Source of the DNA: Tautonia plasticadhaerens
Lineage (GTDB): Bacteria; Planctomycetota; Planctomycetia; Isosphaerales; Isosphaeraceae
Assembly: GCF_007752535.1 (NCBI RefSeq)
Contig: NZ_CP036426.1
Span: 3,472,001-3,536,000 of the forward strand
Direction: 5' to 3'
Length of the DNA: 64,000 bases
Part shown: positions 17,147 to 26,091 of the stretch, piece by piece
How positions within the stretch are numbered: position 1 is the stretch's first letter
Layout of the letters: each line of letters opens with the position of its first letter
Translations under genes and position numbers: made by a program
Notes under the pieces: generated by a model
Database searches by the model: none
Told to the model about the DNA's origin: nothing
What the model saw: the letters and a program-made list of their open reading frames with translations, nothing else

Positions 17147-17467
17147 CTAACTGACTGGGTTTTTCTCGACGCAGAGCAGCCGCAGGAACCGGCCCTCCTC
17201 GTTCTCGTTGATGACTTCCTTGATGTGCAGCACGCGCTCGCCGTAGAGCAGGCGCATGGCGTTGGTGACGCCGGCGCGGTAGCGGATCATCACCTTGTGG
17301 GTGAGGGGCGTTTGCAGCTGCATCGCCTGCATCCGCTCGTAGCCCTTCATCGGCATGATCTCCGCCCAGGTGCTGGCGACGTTGCCCCAGCTGTCGGTGA
17401 AGCCGCCCTGGCCGTCCTCGGTCTGGGTCAGGCTCTGGAGCGTCACCCGCTTGTTCATGCGGGACAT
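17147..17467 (-). CDS. head closure protein (SPP1 gp16-like)
   Basis: The protein has 106 residues from the ATG at 17467 (MSRMNKRVTLQ); the longer ORF runs back over the connector gene in a different frame. The pattern MNKRVTLQSLTQTEDGQGGF, SWGNVASTWAEI and VMIRYRAGVTNAMRLLYGER is that of the phage head-tail joining or stopper family (HK97 gp7/SPP1 gp16). A second Met three codons in is an alternative start. Confidence 0.82.
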   Translation of the reverse strand: MSRMNKRVTLQSLTQTEDGQGGFTDSWGNVASTWAEIMPMKGYERMQAMQLQTPLTHKVMIRYRAGVTNAMRLLYGERVLHIKEVINENEEGRFLRLLCVEKNPVS

Positions 17468-17481
17468 CGCGTTGGTGCAGT

Positions 17482-18126
17482 TCACAGGCACTCGACGCGG
17501 TACTGGCGGAGCAGCTGCTGGGCTGCGGGCGGCACGTCGCAACCGCATTGGCCGCGCGTTTCGTACAGGCTCGCCGCGTGCATCTGGATGGCCATGCGGA
17601 TCGCGGGCGGCACGTCAGATGCGGCATCGCCATAGCCGTTGATGGTCACAATCGCCACGGCGGCGACGGAGCGGAGATTGGTCGGCCAGGTCGCTGTTTC
17701 GGCCAGCACGATCCGGTTACCCGCCGTGTCGGCGGTATAATTCGAGGGGTCGAACGTGCTGGCGGTATTGGCTGTATCGTAGGTGGTGACGCTGGTGATG
17801 CTTTGCACCGGCGCGCGGGGCAGCTCGATTTCGTCGGGCAGCTCGCCGTAGAGGGCGGTGACCGGCAGGTCATAGACGCCTTCGGGCAGGTCATAGACCA
17901 TACCGCAGCGGTTCAAATCGAGCGAGAGTTTCCAGCTCTGTGTGATGAACGCCCGGCGGGTGTATTCCTCCGCAGCCTGGCGCGCCACGGTGATGAAGCT
18001 GTCGATCAGGGCTTCTTCCGCGCTCGCGGCGTCGTCGTCCAGCCGCGCGAACGCGGCAAGCTCGCTCACCGTTACCGGCTCGATGGCCGGGGCGGTGATG
18101 AGCGTCAGGTGGCGCCGGGCGGACAC
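17482..18126 (-). CDS. head-tail connector protein (HK97 gp6-like)
   Basis: The 214-residue protein opens with ITAPAIEPVTVSELAAFARL and the helical segment ALIDSFITVARQAAEEYTRR, the signature of the gp6-like connector family, with a beta insertion and C-terminal helix (VPPAIRMAIQMHAASLYETR). Twelve or thirteen copies would form the ring under the portal. Canonical position between capsid and closure genes. Confidence 0.85.
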   Translation of the reverse strand: MSARRHLTLITAPAIEPVTVSELAAFARLDDDAASAEEALIDSFITVARQAAEEYTRRAFITQSWKLSLDLNRCGMVYDLPEGVYDLPVTALYGELPDEIELPRAPVQSITSVTTYDTANTASTFDPSNYTADTAGNRIVLAETATWPTNLRSVAAVAIVTINGYGDAASDVPPAIRMAIQMHAASLYETRGQCGCDVPPAAQQLLRQYRVECL

Positions 18127-18128
18127 GG

Positions 18129-18452
18129 TTATTTCTTACCCTTGTTGGCGGGTGCGCGCTGGATGGCCTTGTTCTCGGGCGCGAAGTCCAGGGATTTGGT
18201 TTGCTCGATCTCGATGGGATCGCCCGGTACGGCCGTTGCGCCTTCCGGCAGTTCGTCTTCCTGGAGCTTTTCTCCTTCGGCCAGCGTGCGCGGCTGGAGT
18301 TCGGTCACCAGCTCCACCGCCCCAAGCTCCACGAAGCAGCGAAGCAGCGTTTCACCGAGCGGGTATTGGTTGCCCGCCTCATAGGTGCGGGGGTAGATGT
18401 CGCCCTCGTCCACGCCGAGCATGGTCTTCAGCATCGTCACGGTTTGCTTCAT
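18129..18452 (-). CDS. head-region protein, unknown
   Basis: A 107-residue acidic protein with the recognisable start MKQTVTMLKTMLGVDEGDIYP and a charged Lys-rich end. It is read after a terminator-like hairpin at 18463-18492 and ends two bases before the connector start. No family recognised; many phages have a small gene here. Confidence 0.6.
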   Translation of the reverse strand: MKQTVTMLKTMLGVDEGDIYPRTYEAGNQYPLGETLLRCFVELGAVELVTELQPRTLAEGEKLQEDELPEGATAVPGDPIEIEQTKSLDFAPENKAIQRAPANKGKK

Positions 18453-18462
18453 AAGAATCCCG

Positions 18463-18492
18463 AAAAATGTGAGGGAGCCGGAGCCCCCTCAC
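18463..18492 (-). terminator. intrinsic terminator between head genes
   Basis: On the minus strand GTGAGGG and CCCTCAC (18492-18486 with 18475-18469) form a stem followed by ATTTTT. It follows the stop of the 18508-18957 gene and could reduce transcription after the abundant capsid genes. Confidence 0.6.
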
Positions 18493-18507
18493 TCAGTTGG
18501 CAATGGC

Positions 18508-18957
18508 TTAGGTGTAGGCGTTCACCGGAGCCTGGCGGTTGCGGCCGCGCAGGCCGAGCACGCCAACGGGCGTTCCGGTCGAGTGGGTGCCAGTAACGTT
18601 GAACACGCCGCGGATGTAGCGCTTGCTGCCTTTGTAGCCGACCGCGAAGACGTTGGAATCCTCGGCGGGGGCATCGATCACAGCCACCGTGCCCGGGTTG
18701 GTGCCGGTGACATAGTTGGTCAGGTCGGCATTGGCCACGTCCGTCCAGTTGGTGTTGTCGTCGGACTCTTCGACTTCGAGCTCGATATAGACCGAGCCGG
18801 AGAGCGTATCGGCGGAATTGCCGACATCGAACAGCAGCACCGCGTCGTCGCAATCCTGCAAATCCAGGCCGGTGGAGTTGGCATCCGCCGTGCGAACGGC
18901 AGGAATCAACAGGGAGATGAACCCCGTGTTGGCGTAGAGGGAAGTGTGGTTCGGCAT
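18508..18957 (-). CDS. probable capsid-associated protein
   Basis: This 149-residue protein lies immediately downstream of the capsid gene with its own ribosome-binding site (AGGAAAGGATT). It has a beta-rich sequence with DNTNWTDVANADLTNYV and GSKRYIRGVFNVTGTHS, which resembles proteins found after capsid genes in alphaproteobacterial phages. A decoration or cement role is possible; not proven by sequence. Confidence 0.6.
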   Translation of the reverse strand: MPNHTSLYANTGFISLLIPAVRTADANSTGLDLQDCDDAVLLFDVGNSADTLSGSVYIELEVEESDDNTNWTDVANADLTNYVTGTNPGTVAVIDAPAEDSNVFAVGYKGSKRYIRGVFNVTGTHSTGTPVGVLGLRGRNRQAPVNAYT

Positions 18958-19040
18958 AAGGAATCCTTTCCTTGGTGTTCAGGTGGGAGCGGGTTGCCCC
19001 GCCCCCGGTTAGTCACTCACTGTTACTGGGCTTCAGCAGG

Positions 19041-20342
19041 TTAATTGCTGAGTTTCAGCAGCTTGTAAGCCTCAAAATTGATCACAGCCCCGCCGACACG
19101 TTTGGTCGTGTAGAACGAGATGTACGGCTTGTCCGTGAACGGATCGCGCAGCACGCGGATGCCCATGCGGTCGACGATCTGGTAGGCGCGCTTGAAGTCG
19201 CCGTAGGCCACGCTGAGCGAGGCGGAAGCCGCAACCGGCATGTCGTCGGCGAAGTAAATCTTCTTTCCGAGCACCATGGTTTCCAGCCCGGCGTTCTTGT
19301 CGAGCGTCAGGTTGAAATACAGTCGGTTTTCCGCGTCCTTCAGCTTCATGATCGCGCCCCAGGAGGAACGCTTCATCAGGAACACCGCGCCCGCCTGGTA
19401 CGGCTCTTTCAGGCCGTTCTGCAGGGAGATCAGCCCGTCGATGGTGAACGCGCCGGCGGAACCGGAGACGATCTGTTCCACCTGCTGGGCGCCGATATCG
19501 GTGCCTGCGGTGTAGCTCAGGATGCCCTTGGGCTTCAGCACGCCGGTGCCGGAGATGAACGCGGTTGCCTCATCGCGGGCGAATTTGTCGACCACCTTGC
19601 TGCCGAGCCACGACTCCATGTCGATGCCCGCGTCGTCCAGGATCTTCTGGGTCGCCTTCGGGTTGGCGTAGAGCTCGTTGACCGGGATGGTCAGCTTGCC
19701 CAGCTGCGGGGTGCTGGTCGTGGAACGCGATCCGGTTTCGCCCACCCAGCCGGAGCCTGCCTCGTCGTTGTCGAGGATAACTTCATAGCTGTCGGTGCCG
19801 ATGGTGATCACGCTCGCCAGCTGGCGCATCGGCGAGGATTCCCACACCTTCGTCTGGATGATCCCGCCGAGTTCCGGCATCACCACGAAGCCGCCGCTCG
19901 GGTCGGCGTTGACCGACAGGGCTTTGAGTTCTGGGTTGGCATCGGCCTTCTGGGCGATGAAATCGGCGAAGTCTTCGCGGTTCGCGCTCTTGGTGCGGGT
20001 GAACTGGTTGAACAGCGTGTTGGCCTGGGCTTTGGCTTCCTTGGATTTGTCCTCGGAGGTGCCGGGCGCGGGCAGGCGGTTGAACGCCGTTTTCAGGTCG
20101 CTCAGTTCCTTATCGTGCTCGACCTGCTTGGCTTCCAGCGCCTTGTTCTGGTCTTCCAGGGCTTTGGTGCGAGCCGCCTCTTTCTGGCTCTGCTCCAGCG
20201 CTTTGCCGATGTCGGTCTGGATGGCATTGAACTTCGCTTCGTCGAACGCGTCGAGCTTGCCGAGCTTCGGTGCCAGGTCGGTTTTGAAGGCTTCGAACGC
20301 GTTCAGCGCATTCTTGACTTCGGTGGTTACATCATTGGTCAT
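19041..20342 (-). CDS. major capsid protein, HK97 fold
   Basis: A 433-residue protein. Residues 1-110 are a charged coiled coil, the delta or scaffold domain removed by the prohead protease. From about 145 the HK97 core starts: DPSGGFVVMPELGGIIQTKV, PMRQLASVITIGTDSYEV and GWVGETGSRSTTSTPQLGKL are family hallmarks. It follows the protease gene at nine bases, as in the HK97 order. Confidence 0.95.
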   Translation of the reverse strand: MTNDVTTEVKNALNAFEAFKTDLAPKLGKLDAFDEAKFNAIQTDIGKALEQSQKEAARTKALEDQNKALEAKQVEHDKELSDLKTAFNRLPAPGTSEDKSKEAKAQANTLFNQFTRTKSANREDFADFIAQKADANPELKALSVNADPSGGFVVMPELGGIIQTKVWESSPMRQLASVITIGTDSYEVILDNDEAGSGWVGETGSRSTTSTPQLGKLTIPVNELYANPKATQKILDDAGIDMESWLGSKVVDKFARDEATAFISGTGVLKPKGILSYTAGTDIGAQQVEQIVSGSAGAFTIDGLISLQNGLKEPYQAGAVFLMKRSSWGAIMKLKDAENRLYFNLTLDKNAGLETMVLGKKIYFADDMPVAASASLSVAYGDFKRAYQIVDRMGIRVLRDPFTDKPYISFYTTKRVGGAVINFEAYKLLKLSN

Positions 20343-20350
20343 AGGTCCTC

Positions 20351-20989
20351 TTACAGGGTGAGTTGTTGGGTAAAGCGGCCGAATAGCTCGGCCAGTTCCT
20401 TGTGCTCTTCCTCCTCAGCCTCCCGCTCAGGGTTCAGCGCCTTGAAGCCGCGCAGCGCGATGGTGGTCGCGTCGTCGCGGCTGTATCCTCCTGCCTCCCG
20501 CAGGAAATCCTCGAACTGCCGGATGGTTTCCGGCTTGCTCTTCACTCGTGTGATGTTCGCTTTCTCGTTGGCCGGGAAGGTCACCAGCGACACTTCCCAC
20601 AGCTCCAGGTCGAGCAGCTTGCGGGTGCCGTTGGCCTGGTCGACTTCGTATTTCTTGGTCGAATAGCCGATGGACAGGCCCTTCATCGCCTTCATCTTCG
20701 CCAGCTGGTAGGCTTCCTCGCCGAGCGGCGTGTTCGCGAACGTGCCTTCCAGGTAGAGCCCGCGCGTTCGCTCCTCGTAGACGTCCCAGACGCCGGGGAT
20801 CATGTCGCTGCGGTGCTGCCAGAGCATGGCCGGCTGGCGGTCTTTCATGCTGCGCAGGAATGCACCCGGCATGACGATGTCGCCGTAGCTGTCGGTGTTG
20901 CCGAACACGGAGCCGTAGCCGCATACTTTCCGGCTGCTGTCGTCGGCCTTCAGCTCGATCAGCTCGAAGCTTTTGAATTCACGTTCCAT
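20351..20989 (-). CDS. prohead protease, HK97 family (peptidase U35)
   Basis: The product is 212 residues from the ATG at 20989, which has AGGGGAC ahead of it; the ORF extends eight codons further. It shows the family pattern VCGYGSVFGNTDSYGDIVMP, LWQHRSDMIPG (candidate catalytic His) and MKGLSIGYST (candidate catalytic Ser). It would cut the capsid delta domain during maturation. A terminator lies just upstream of its start, so it may also have a separate promoter, or the terminator is leaky. Confidence 0.92.
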   Translation of the reverse strand: MEREFKSFELIELKADDSSRKVCGYGSVFGNTDSYGDIVMPGAFLRSMKDRQPAMLWQHRSDMIPGVWDVYEERTRGLYLEGTFANTPLGEEAYQLAKMKAMKGLSIGYSTKKYEVDQANGTRKLLDLELWEVSLVTFPANEKANITRVKSKPETIRQFEDFLREAGGYSRDDATTIALRGFKALNPEREAEEEEHKELAELFGRFTQQLTL

Positions 20990-21014
20990 GGATAGTCCCC
21001 TGTCTGTGGGCAAT

Positions 21015-21036
21015 AAAAAACCCCGCCGGAGCGGGG
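21015..21036 (-). terminator. intrinsic terminator before the protease gene
   Basis: Minus strand: CCCCGC TCCG GCGGGG followed by six T. It ends the upstream gene at 21043 and stands in the middle of the late operon. The stem arms are identical to those of the terminator at 26504-26519. Confidence 0.75.
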
Positions 21037-21042
21037 TTATGA

Positions 21043-21366
21043 TTAGAAAGTGGCTATCGGCTCCTCAGCGGACTGGGATTTACGCTCCCGTGCTTTTAGA
21101 ATCGATTCGATCACTTCTGGATGCGATGCGCCGAACGCGATATCGATCTCACCATCCGCGCTTTTGCTGAAATTGCATACGACGGGGTGGACAAGGCCTT
21201 CCGGCTCCTGCTCCGGTAGCGTCTCGTGGTCCGTCACCTGCACGGTAATCGTGTTCTGGATCAGGTCTTCCCACGTGATAGCAACCTTTTCTACCTTACA
21301 TTTCCCGCCAAACACTGCTTCAAGCAGTGGTACGGAAATGCGTAGAATTCCAGCCCTCTTTGTCAT
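21043..21366 (-). CDS. hypothetical protein in head cluster
   Basis: A 107-residue soluble protein (start MTKRAGILRISVPLLEAVFG), overlapping the Mu F-like gene by four bases. It lies between the head morphogenesis and protease genes and is followed by a terminator. No family recognised. Confidence 0.6.
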   Translation of the reverse strand: MTKRAGILRISVPLLEAVFGGKCKVEKVAITWEDLIQNTITVQVTDHETLPEQEPEGLVHPVVCNFSKSADGEIDIAFGASHPEVIESILKARERKSQSAEEPIATF

Positions 21367-22106
21367 TCCGCCTCACTGTAAATAATTGAGCACCTGCACG
21401 CTATCGTGTTACCCGCACTCCCAGCCGGGTCGCCCGGCCGGTCCATCAGCTCGCCGCCGACGTTGAATTTCTCGTCCAGCGGGATCGCCGGGTGATTCGC
21501 CATCGCAAGGTGCTCCGGGCGCGTGCGGCTATCCGAGGTCGGCAGCCAGGCTTTGAGCATCTTCATGTCCAGCTGCTGCTCGGCATCCCGCACGCTCTCG
21601 ATGCTGCCGTAGGTGGCGGCGGCGTGCGTCTCGGTGCGTGCGATCACGCTGGCCCGGCGCGGCGTCAGGCTGGTCAGCTTGCGGATATTCGAGGCGATGG
21701 CCTGCGTGCCCAGCCCCTCGCCGATCCCGGCTTCGATGGCAGCGGCCACGGTATCGCGGTCGGTGTCGGTGATCATGCGTGCTTTTCGCAGCGCTTCCCG
21801 GCGAACCCAGGAGAACATCAGGGCTTCCAGCGGCGTGAGTGCCGATTTCTTGCCCTTGGCGATGCCGGAGAGCGCCAGCTTGCCAAAATTCGCGGTCGTT
21901 TCCGTGTAATGGGCGAGTAGCGTGTTGAAGACCCGCGTGCGGTGCTTCTCGTTCAGGTGGGCGGGCACGGTGCCGGTGTCGGCCACGGATCTGGCGACCT
22001 GGCGGAGGTAGGAATTGAGCGCGGTACCGGCCTTCAGGCGGAGCTTGTGTTCGTAGAACGTCATCCCGCGCTGGAAGGCGACGTGCTGACGGCGGCGGGA
22101 GAGCAT
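21363..22106 (-). CDS. head morphogenesis protein (Mu gpF / SPP1 gp7-like)
   Basis: A 247-residue protein. The C-terminal part has the Mu F signature: RRASVIARTETHAAATYGSI, then DSRTRPEHLAMA and a cysteine pair in AGNTIACRCSII. The N-terminal half is helical and basic. The family is a minor head protein that enters with or near the portal. It follows the portal as usual, separated by two small genes. Confidence 0.85.
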   Translation of the reverse strand: MLSRRRQHVAFQRGMTFYEHKLRLKAGTALNSYLRQVARSVADTGTVPAHLNEKHRTRVFNTLLAHYTETTANFGKLALSGIAKGKKSALTPLEALMFSWVRREALRKARMITDTDRDTVAAAIEAGIGEGLGTQAIASNIRKLTSLTPRRASVIARTETHAAATYGSIESVRDAEQQLDMKMLKAWLPTSDSRTRPEHLAMANHPAIPLDEKFNVGGELMDRPGDPAGSAGNTIACRCSIIYSEAE

Positions 22107-22328
22107 CTAGGCTTTGTGTCCGAGCCACATCATCGTGGCCATGAAAGCGAGTGCGGCAATCAGAACGACGGCCAGGATAGCCGCGTTTTGCGAGTCCATC
22201 CCGCCCGGACGGGGGCGCGGGTTCTGCGTCGGAGCAGGCCGGTTGTAGGCGCTCACGTCCTCCGCAGGCATAGGGCGTTTCGGCTTGTGCACAGTTCCGT
22301 CGGGCAGGTATATCAGTTTTTCGGTCAT
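22107..22328 (-). CDS. small membrane protein
   Basis: The 73-residue product has a Pro-rich N-terminal half (MPAEDVSAYNRPAPTQNPRP) and one hydrophobic segment (AAILAVVLIAALAFMATMMW) near the C-terminus. It could be a holin-like or morphogenesis accessory protein, but nothing shows this. It ends one base before the Mu F-like start. Confidence 0.6.
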   Translation of the reverse strand: MTEKLIYLPDGTVHKPKRPMPAEDVSAYNRPAPTQNPRPRPGGMDSQNAAILAVVLIAALAFMATMMWLGHKA

Positions 22329-22331
22329 AAC

Positions 22332-22517
22332 TCAGGCAGGCAGCAGGAAATACGGCTGCCAGAACCACGGGCCGAACCAGCAGTTCAGCCGCACCAGCTG
22401 CACGAATTCATCCTGGTAGACGATGTCGAGTGCGGAACCGGCCTGGGCGTTCGAGCCCGGGAACTGGATGCGGATGACCTTGTCGTCCTCTTCGATAATC
22501 TCGACCTCAAGCGTCAT
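22332..22517 (-). CDS. small protein after portal, unknown
   Basis: A protein of 61 residues whose ATG at 22517 lies inside the end of the portal gene. It has an acidic N-terminus (MTLEVEIIEEDDKVIRIQFP) and an aromatic C-terminus (CWFGPWFWQPYF). I chose this start because the longer ORF runs back through the portal gene in another frame. Confidence 0.55.
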   Translation of the reverse strand: MTLEVEIIEEDDKVIRIQFPGSNAQAGSALDIVYQDEFVQLVRLNCWFGPWFWQPYFLLPA

Positions 22518-23895
22518 CCTCGTCCTCTTCTTCTTCCGCCGGTTTAGGCTTCTTGGGCTTCTTCGGTTTCGGCTCGGGCTCAGGTTCCGGCGACGGCGCA
22601 TCTTCCTCGCCATCGGCATCGCTGCCCGGCTCGGCCAGATCGGGGATTTCGCCGGCCAGTTCCAGCGGGATGTTGGTGGACGGCACCAGCACCACGTCGC
22701 CGCCGTCCACGTCATCCAGGCCCATCGCCCGGCGTTTCTCGTTGACGGTCATGTAGGTGGCAGCGTTGATCCGGTCACCCTTTTCCTTGCGGCGCGGCTC
22801 CAGCGCGGGAATCGCCTCTTCGTCGTACCAGATCACCAAATCGTCGCCGAACAGCGGGGCCAGCCAGTTGTTCAGCTCCTCGAGATCGCTCTCCAGGAAG
22901 GGGATCACGGTGTCGGAGTAATAGGCGACCTTGGCTTCACCGTAATTAGAATATGTGCTTTCGCCCGGGATGTTGACCAGCTGCGGCGGGGTGTGGAACA
23001 CGCCGGCGATGAAGCGGGCGGTAACCAGCATCGTCTCCCGGTGGTCCATGTCCTTCGGGCTGAGCGAAATCGGCGTCCATTTCATGCCGCCTTCGAGCAC
23101 CATGGGCTTGCCGGCGTTGTGCTTGCCGGAGAACCGGTCGTCGAGCATGCGCTTGAGGCTGGAGCGCTGGTCATCGGTCAGGGATACCGGCTTGCCTTCG
23201 CGGTCGACAATCTCCAGCGCGCCGGAGGGGCGAGCTTCGTTATCGAGCAGCGCCTTGTTCCAGGCTTGCCCGGAATTGAACGTGTCCACGCCGAACGCGG
23301 CGGCCACCAGCGGCGGCAGGCCGATCGACGGGTTGAGCGGGTTGACGGTCTTCAGGTGCAGGATGGCGCACTTGCCGGTGATCCGGTCGACCGGGAAGCG
23401 GATCGGCTTGGCCTGGCCGGGGCGGTAGTCGTACCAGGCGGGAAGCGCGCTCTGGGGCTGCGCCTGCACCGTCACCGACTGCGTCGGCAGGAGCCATAAT
23501 TCTTTCGGCGGGTTGCCCTTGCGGCTGAACGGGTCGATGCCCTCGCCGTGGACGTAGGCATTCCCGCCGATCAGGCGGTAGGTGGCCATCGCCTCGCGGA
23601 AGCTCCGGCCGCCCGCCATCGGGTTGGGGCGTTCCAGCAGTTTCAGCAGCGGATGGTTCTCCAGCTTCACCAGCTTGCCGCCCTGCTTGCGGTAGACGTG
23701 CAGGTCCACCGAGGCGGACGCCCTGGCGAGCTTGGTCACGCAGGCGTAGACGATCGGGTTCTGCTCGTAGCCGTCCTTGGCCAGCAGGTCGAAGCGGCGT
23801 TCCAGCCAGCGGGCCGCGCCGATGCCGTAAAGGAACGTGGCGTTCTTGACGGCGAATTGATCGACCGCTTTGGAGCGGCGGGTGAACCAGGCCAC
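22507..23895 (-). CDS. portal protein, HK97 family
   Basis: A 462-residue protein. Family signs include YEQNPIVYACVTKLARASAS, a PNPMAGGRSFREAMATYRLI block around residue 95, VPGEST-like NIPGESTYSNYGEAKVAYYS, and TVIPFLESDLEELNNWLAPL, all in the usual order. The C-terminus has an acidic and then Lys/Pro-rich tail. It lies four bases after the large terminase gene. Confidence 0.95.
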   Translation of the reverse strand: MAWFTRRSKAVDQFAVKNATFLYGIGAARWLERRFDLLAKDGYEQNPIVYACVTKLARASASVDLHVYRKQGGKLVKLENHPLLKLLERPNPMAGGRSFREAMATYRLIGGNAYVHGEGIDPFSRKGNPPKELWLLPTQSVTVQAQPQSALPAWYDYRPGQAKPIRFPVDRITGKCAILHLKTVNPLNPSIGLPPLVAAAFGVDTFNSGQAWNKALLDNEARPSGALEIVDREGKPVSLTDDQRSSLKRMLDDRFSGKHNAGKPMVLEGGMKWTPISLSPKDMDHRETMLVTARFIAGVFHTPPQLVNIPGESTYSNYGEAKVAYYSDTVIPFLESDLEELNNWLAPLFGDDLVIWYDEEAIPALEPRRKEKGDRINAATYMTVNEKRRAMGLDDVDGGDVVLVPSTNIPLELAGEIPDLAEPGSDADGEEDAPSPEPEPEPKPKKPKKPKPAEEEEDEDDA

Positions 23896-23898
23896 GGG

Positions 23899-25311
23899 CT
23901 ACCAGATGCGGATGTCGGGGGTGACCGACCGGGTGCGCATCCAGTTCAGGAACTGCGTTGTGCTGTCCACCTGGTCGTCGTGCGGAGCGTTCGGAAAAGT
24001 CATCAGTTCCATCTCGTAATCGGTTAGCCAGGCGGCGTGCGTGGGCAGGCTCACCTTGCCCGCTTCCACGAGGGCGGAGACGGCGCTGGCACGGGTTTCT
24101 TTGTCTTTCTCCGGGTTGATCGCCAGCAACGGCAATTGCGTGCTATGTCGGAGATCCTGCAAAACCTGCTGGCCGGAGGATTTGTCCTCGATCAACACGG
24201 CGTTGGCGCCCCATGTTTCGGCGTGCTCGGCCACGCGGGCTTTGAGCTGAGGGTATTCCAGGCGTTTGACCAGCACATGCAGGAGGTCGTAGCCGTCCGG
24301 GCGTATGCCCCATGTGGTGCAGCAGCTCGGGTCATTCAATTCCGCCGCCTTGCTCGCGGTATCCCAGCTCTGAACGATCTGCAGGTAGCTGTCCTGCGGC
24401 CGCTCGTGGCGTTTGAACCAGCCCGCCTTGAAGATGCCGCCTTCCGCCGGAGCCGGGCGTTGCTGGTACTGGCCGGCAAAGGCGTAGGAGCCCATGATAT
24501 TCTTCTGTGCCTCGACCGCCGCCGCACTCTCGCGCTCGGGATGGAGCAGATCGCCTTCCTCGCGGACCACTTTGACGCGGCCGAAATCGATGACGGTGCG
24601 CGTCTCGGCAATCGCCGGGATGCAGAGGTTTTCCCATCCGCCCTTGGCCAGCAGGTGACCGGAGAGGTCATCCGCGTGAAGTCGCTGCATCACCACGACA
24701 ATGACGCCGTTTTCTTTGTCGTCGAGGCGGGTGCAAAACCCCTGGTCGAACCACGTATTAGCTGTTTCCCGGTCAGCGTCCGAAAGGGCCTGCGCCGCAT
24801 TCAGCGGGTCATCGACGATCAGGAAGTTGCCGCCTTCGCCGATGGCCGAGCCGCCGACCGAAGTGGCGAAGCGATGGCCGCGAGCGGTGGTGACGAATTT
24901 GCGTTTCTCGTTCTGGTCGCCGGTCAGGTGAACGCCGGGAAACACCCGCTTGTACCACTCCGACTGGAGGATCAGGCGGGTATCCACGCTGTGCTTGAGC
25001 GACAGCACCTCGGCGTAGGAAGCGGCCAGGATGCGTTCGGATGGGTTATGCCCCAGCAGCCATGCCGGCCATGCCACGGTGACCGAGATGGATTTCATGT
25101 AGCGCGGCGGTATGTTGATGATCAGCCGCTTGATCTCGCGACGGGTGCAGGCTTCGAGATACTCCGCGATCAGGTCGATGTGCCAGTTGTGCTTGTAACT
25201 GGCGCCCGGATCGACCGTGGCGAAGGCTTTGCGGGTAAACGCCGCCAGGCGGGTGCGCAGGAGGGCGTCGAACGCCTTCTGGTCACTTACCTTGTTTTGC
25301 GTACTCGTCAA
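23899..25311 (-). CDS. terminase large subunit
   Basis: At 470 residues it has both terminase domains. The ATPase part has the deviant Walker A PPRYMKS at 69-74 and Walker B FLIVDDPL at 163-170. The RNase H-like nuclease has D317 (QSWDTAS), E375/D376 (LIEDKSSG) and HDDQVD at 444-449, the three-acid pattern of the Terminase_6C group. It packages DNA through the portal. It overlaps the small subunit gene by 29 bases. Confidence 0.95.
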   Translation of the reverse strand: MTSTQNKVSDQKAFDALLRTRLAAFTRKAFATVDPGASYKHNWHIDLIAEYLEACTRREIKRLIINIPPRYMKSISVTVAWPAWLLGHNPSERILAASYAEVLSLKHSVDTRLILQSEWYKRVFPGVHLTGDQNEKRKFVTTARGHRFATSVGGSAIGEGGNFLIVDDPLNAAQALSDADRETANTWFDQGFCTRLDDKENGVIVVVMQRLHADDLSGHLLAKGGWENLCIPAIAETRTVIDFGRVKVVREEGDLLHPERESAAAVEAQKNIMGSYAFAGQYQQRPAPAEGGIFKAGWFKRHERPQDSYLQIVQSWDTASKAAELNDPSCCTTWGIRPDGYDLLHVLVKRLEYPQLKARVAEHAETWGANAVLIEDKSSGQQVLQDLRHSTQLPLLAINPEKDKETRASAVSALVEAGKVSLPTHAAWLTDYEMELMTFPNAPHDDQVDSTTQFLNWMRTRSVTPDIRIW

Positions 25312-25792
25312 GCAGAGCCTTATCCTGCTCCGCCAGCTGTACCCCGTTCACGCTCACGTTCACATTGGTATCGCCCTTGGAGCCAAATCGCTTCGGTGCC
25401 AGTTTCTCGGCCACCTTGATGCGCGTATCCACCCGCAGCTTGTCGCGTTGTGCGGTGGCGGCAAGGAACTCCTGCCGCGCCTGGCTATCCTGCGGTGAAA
25501 CCCCATCGTCGTTGCTGCCGATATGCTCGCGCTCGGCGGGCTCGCCGTCTGCGATATCCACGGCCTCGTCCATGTAGGATTCCGCCTGCCAGTCGCGCGC
25601 ACAGGCGTACTGGTCGCAAAACGCCTTGTATGTTTCCTCGCCAGCTGCACCTCTGGTAAGCCAACGGATCACGGTAGCTTTGTCCGGCATGTGCTCGTCG
25701 GAGCAGATTCGACGCAGCGATTCGCCGTTCGCCAACCGCTCACAGATGTCCGTGGCGAGCTTGGCGGAATATCGTGTCGGCCTTCCGGTCAT
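25283..25792 (-). CDS. terminase small subunit-like protein
   Basis: The 169-residue protein begins GRPTRYSAKLATDICERLAN, with SLRRICSDEHMPDKATVIRW, a helix-turn-helix common to terminase small subunits of this type. The middle is a long helix with an LAPKRFG motif. Position directly before the large subunit supports the call. It would recognise the packaging start. Confidence 0.8.
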   Translation of the reverse strand: MTGRPTRYSAKLATDICERLANGESLRRICSDEHMPDKATVIRWLTRGAAGEETYKAFCDQYACARDWQAESYMDEAVDIADGEPAEREHIGSNDDGVSPQDSQARQEFLAATAQRDKLRVDTRIKVAEKLAPKRFGSKGDTNVNVSVNGVQLAEQDKALLDEYAKQGK

Positions 25793-26091
25793 TTCACATA
25801 CTTCTCGGGAAAGCTGATCGCGGAAGCCACGCGCACCAGCTCCTCTTTCGCGATCAGGCGGAACCGCACCGCGTCGTCATAATGGCCATCCTGCACCGGC
25901 TTCCCGAGCGACCGGTCGCCTTGCCTGGCCGGGAAGAGCGGCGTGTAATCGAAGTCGACCGGCACGTTGTTGCGGTCGTAAACCGTCTTGCCCTTGATAG
26001 CCGGCGGGTAATACTCGCCGTTCACGATTTTCTGGAAGATGGTGCCCTTGGGGCAGGACAGGAACGATATGCGGGATAGCTCCTTGCTCAT
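25789..26091 (-). CDS. hypothetical protein before terminase
   Basis: A 100-residue soluble protein (MSKELSRISFLSCPKGTIFQ) with ATGA overlaps on both sides. The body is rich in charged and aromatic residues. No domain recognised. Tight coupling with the small terminase gene suggests a packaging- or late-stage role. Confidence 0.6.
   Translation of the reverse strand: MSKELSRISFLSCPKGTIFQKIVNGEYYPPAIKGKTVYDRNNVPVDFDYTPLFPARQGDRSLGKPVQDGHYDDAVRFRLIAKEELVRVASAISFPEKYVK

Noticed and set aside
18972-20666. 564-codon plus-strand ORF
   Set aside because: Covers the capsid gene and part of the protease gene in antisense; the capsid assignment is certain.
24037-25419. 460-codon plus-strand ORF
   Set aside because: Antisense to large terminase; no recognisable domain.
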